7,502 nucleotides of DNA from an uncultured Pseudomonadota bacterium. Its GTDB lineage: Bacteria; Pseudomonadota; Gammaproteobacteria; Burkholderiales; Usitatibacteraceae. Shown in pieces: positions 6,447-7,502 of the stretch. The stretch covers positions 1-7,502 of the forward strand of contig CAMPHL010000114.1 of the NCBI GenBank assembly GCA_946885905.1. The letters are read 5' to 3'. The translations under genes were made by a program, and so were the position numbers. Position 1 is the stretch's first letter. Every line of letters begins with the position of its first letter. The notes beneath the pieces were generated by a model. The model saw only the letters and a list, made by a program, of their open reading frames with translations, did no database searches and had not been told where the DNA came from.

Positions 6447-7196
6447 CTACGCGTACATGTGCAAGCCGCCATTGACCGACAGATTCGTGCCGGTGATGTA
6501 GGCCGCCTTGTCGGAAGCGAGGAAGGCGACCGCGTCGGCCACTTCCTCGGGCATCGCGAGGCGCCCGGCCGGGATCTCGGCCACGATCTTCTGGCGCACG
6601 TCCTCGCGGATCGCCATCACCATGTCGGTCTGCACGTAGCCGGGCGAGACCGCGTTCACGGTGATGCCCTTCTTCACGACTTCCTGCGCGAGCGACTTGG
6701 TGAAGCCGAGGATGCCGGCCTTGGCGGCGGCGTAGTTGGTCTGGCCGAACTGGCCGCGAACCGCGTTCACCGACGAGATGTTCACGATCCGGCCCCAGTT
6801 GCGCTCGATCATCGCGTCGATCACGTGGCGCGTCACGTTGAAGACGCTGTCGAGGTTGGTCGAGAGCACGGCGCGCCACTGCTCGGGCGTCATCTTCCTG
6901 AACGTGCTGTCGCGCGTGATCCCGGCGCAGTTCACCAGGATGTCGACGCAGCCGTGGTCCGATTCGATCGCGCGGATCATCTTGCCCATCGCCTCGTAGT
7001 CGGCCACGTCGCCGAAGGCGAGCGCGCTCGACGAGCCGTTCAGGCCCGCGGCCGCCATCGCCTGGCGCCAGCGCTCCTCGGTGCCGGCGATGGCGTAGTT
7101 GGCCACCACGAAGTGGCCCTCGCGGGCGAGCTTCTTGCAGATCGCCGTTCCGATGCCGCCCACGCCGCCGGTCACGAGCGCGATTTTCTTGTCCAT
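6447..7196 (-). CDS. phaB: Acetoacetyl-CoA reductase (PHB synthesis), copy 2
   Basis: A 249-residue SDR enzyme of the PhaB family, convergent with the rest of the window. TGGVGGIG is at 9-16, and the catalytic set is Asn114, Ser142, Tyr155 and Lys159. The PhaB hallmarks AGITRD, FRKMT and GQFGQTNYAAAKAG are present, and it ends NGGLHMYA. It resembles copy 1 over the whole length, at roughly half or slightly more of positions by eye, so the two are old paralogues or separately acquired, not a recent duplication. Two differences stand out: residues 89-92 read NCAG instead of NNAG, and the loop after beta-strand 2 reads AGTEERW, with two glutamates near the position of the arginine pair in the C. 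necator enzyme. The start at 7196 is supported by AAGGAG (7204-7209) 7 nt upstream. It lies downstream of a phasin gene and behind that gene's terminator. The gene at 62-805 carries the same name. Confidence 0.92.
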   Translation of the reverse strand: MDKKIALVTGGVGGIGTAICKKLAREGHFVVANYAIAGTEERWRQAMAAAGLNGSSSALAFGDVADYEAMGKMIRAIESDHGCVDILVNCAGITRDSTFRKMTPEQWRAVLSTNLDSVFNVTRHVIDAMIERNWGRIVNISSVNAVRGQFGQTNYAAAKAGILGFTKSLAQEVVKKGITVNAVSPGYVQTDMVMAIREDVRQKIVAEIPAGRLAMPEEVADAVAFLASDKAAYITGTNLSVNGGLHMYA

Positions 7197-7203
7197 GCCT
7201 GTT

Positions 7204-7209
7204 CTCCTT
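7204..7209 (-). promoter_or_regulatory. Shine-Dalgarno site for phaB copy 2
   Basis: On the minus strand AAGGAG precedes the ATG at 7196 with 7 nt spacing. It lies only 17 nt beyond the T-tract of the phasin terminator. Confidence 0.8.
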
Positions 7210-7226
7210 GTCGTTTGCGCCGCCCC

Positions 7227-7255
7227 AAAAAAAACCCCAGGGGTCGCCTGGGGTT
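7227..7255 (-). terminator. Rho-independent terminator of the phasin gene
   Basis: AACCCCAGG (7233-7241) and CCTGGGGTT (7247-7255) form a perfect 9-bp stem with a 5-nt loop. Read on the minus strand, the stem runs directly into eight T (7234-7227). This is a classic intrinsic terminator located 54 nt after the phasin stop codon. It is one-directional: on the plus strand the A-tract precedes the stem and no T-run follows. Confidence 0.92.
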
Positions 7256-7259
7256 CGAA

Positions 7260-7284
7260 CCTTTATCCGATGCTGCGATAAAGG
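7260..7284 (-). repeat. Perfect 8-bp inverted repeat upstream of the terminator
   Basis: CCTTTATC (7260-7267) and GATAAAGG (7277-7284) are perfect inverted copies around a 9-nt spacer. In the phasin transcript this would be a second hairpin just 5' of the terminator stem; in DNA it could be an operator for a dimeric regulator. It partly overlaps a 10-bp palindrome GGTTCGAACC (7252-7261) that also reaches into the terminator arm. No U-tract follows it, so it is not itself a terminator. Confidence 0.55.
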
Positions 7285-7308
7285 AGGAGGAGACGGTAGG
7301 GCCCCGCG

Positions 7309-7502
7309 CTACTTGCGCTTGGCCTGGCGCGTCGCGGCGACTCCCGCCGCGTCGGCGTAGCTCGCGAAGTTCCTCGCGGCCTTGGTGAGCGTGTCGAACG
7401 CGGCGGTAGCGGCCGCGAGCTGGGACTTGATCGCCGCGACGGCGACGTCGCTGCCGGCGGGCGCGGCCTTGGCGGCCTGGTCCACGCCCTCGGCACGGCC
7501 CT
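7309..7502 (-). CDS. phaP: Phasin (PHB granule-associated protein), C-terminal part
   Basis: The minus-strand frame from the window edge to the TAG at 7311-7309 encodes 63 residues and continues beyond the right edge. It has the Phasin_2 C-terminal character of betaproteobacteria: alanine-rich, amphipathic helical sequence (APAGSDVAVAAIKSQLAAAT, then AAFDTLTKAARNFA) and a basic Ala/Lys tail ending AKRK. Phasins coat PHB granules, control their number and size, and are among the most abundant proteins of PHB-accumulating cells, which fits the strong terminator behind this gene. It is followed after 112 nt by phaB copy 2 on the same strand, which supports the assignment. The N-terminus and promoter are outside the window. 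The composition is simple, so a related alanine-rich histone-like protein is the main alternative. Confidence 0.75.
   Translation of the reverse strand, partial: GRAEGVDQAAKAAPAGSDVAVAAIKSQLAAATAAFDTLTKAARNFASYADAAGVAATRQAKRK

Noticed and set aside
7247..7284. GGTTCGAACC resembling the T-arm of a tRNA
   Set aside because: No acceptor stem, anticodon arm or D-arm can be built around it; it is a palindrome between the terminator and the next inverted repeat.
7277..7293. Purine-rich GGAGGAGGAG run on the plus strand, resembling a ribosome binding site
   Set aside because: No start codon follows at a suitable distance and no plus-strand coding frame is supported there; it lies in the 3' untranslated region of the phasin gene.
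6459..7388. A 309-codon plus-strand frame opposite phaB copy 2
   Set aside because: It is antisense to an intact conserved reductase, is rich in His/Arg/Asp/Val and has no recognisable motif.

Overview
The window is GC-rich, densely packed bacterial DNA with strong G/C bias at third codon positions. Its protein families (PhaB-type acetoacetyl-CoA reductases, a Phasin_2-type granule protein, Fe/phosphonate-type ABC transport) fit a betaproteobacterium that stores polyhydroxybutyrate (PHB). The phylum-level call is inference, because no rRNA or other marker gene is present.

Left part (1-1576, + strand): the last codons of a gene that may be phaC, then a complete phaB (62-805) with a strong ribosome binding site, then a creatininase-family reading frame (806-1576). 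That frame begins directly after the phaB stop codon, in the same frame, and has no usable start codon. It looks like a secreted protein that lost its start and signal peptide, by deletion or by sequence error.

Middle part (1630-6422, + strand): a four-gene unit encoding a periplasmic binding protein, an ABC ATPase, a double-length 12-helix permease and a class I/II PLP-dependent aminotransferase. The last three genes are coupled by a 4-nt gap, a GTGA overlap and an ATGA overlap. The transporter belongs to the Fe(III)/2-aminoethylphosphonate/thiamine-type superfamily; its substrate cannot be read from the sequence. The tight aminotransferase linkage suggests that an imported amine or amino acid is transaminated.

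Right part (6447-7502, - strand): a second phaB paralogue and, upstream of it, the C-terminal end of a phasin that runs off the window. Between them sits a textbook rho-independent terminator for the phasin transcript, preceded by a second perfect inverted repeat. Only about 17 nt separate the terminator U-tract from the phaB ribosome binding site, so expression of the second reductase probably depends on read-through or on a promoter embedded in the terminator region.

Taken together, two PHB loci (phaC?-phaB and phaP-phaB) flank a transporter/aminotransferase operon and point towards each other. I see no CRISPR array, insertion sequence, tRNA or rRNA. The points most worth a second look are the start-less creatininase frame, the terminator between phaP and phaB, the different cofactor loops of the two reductases, and the unassigned transporter-aminotransferase unit.
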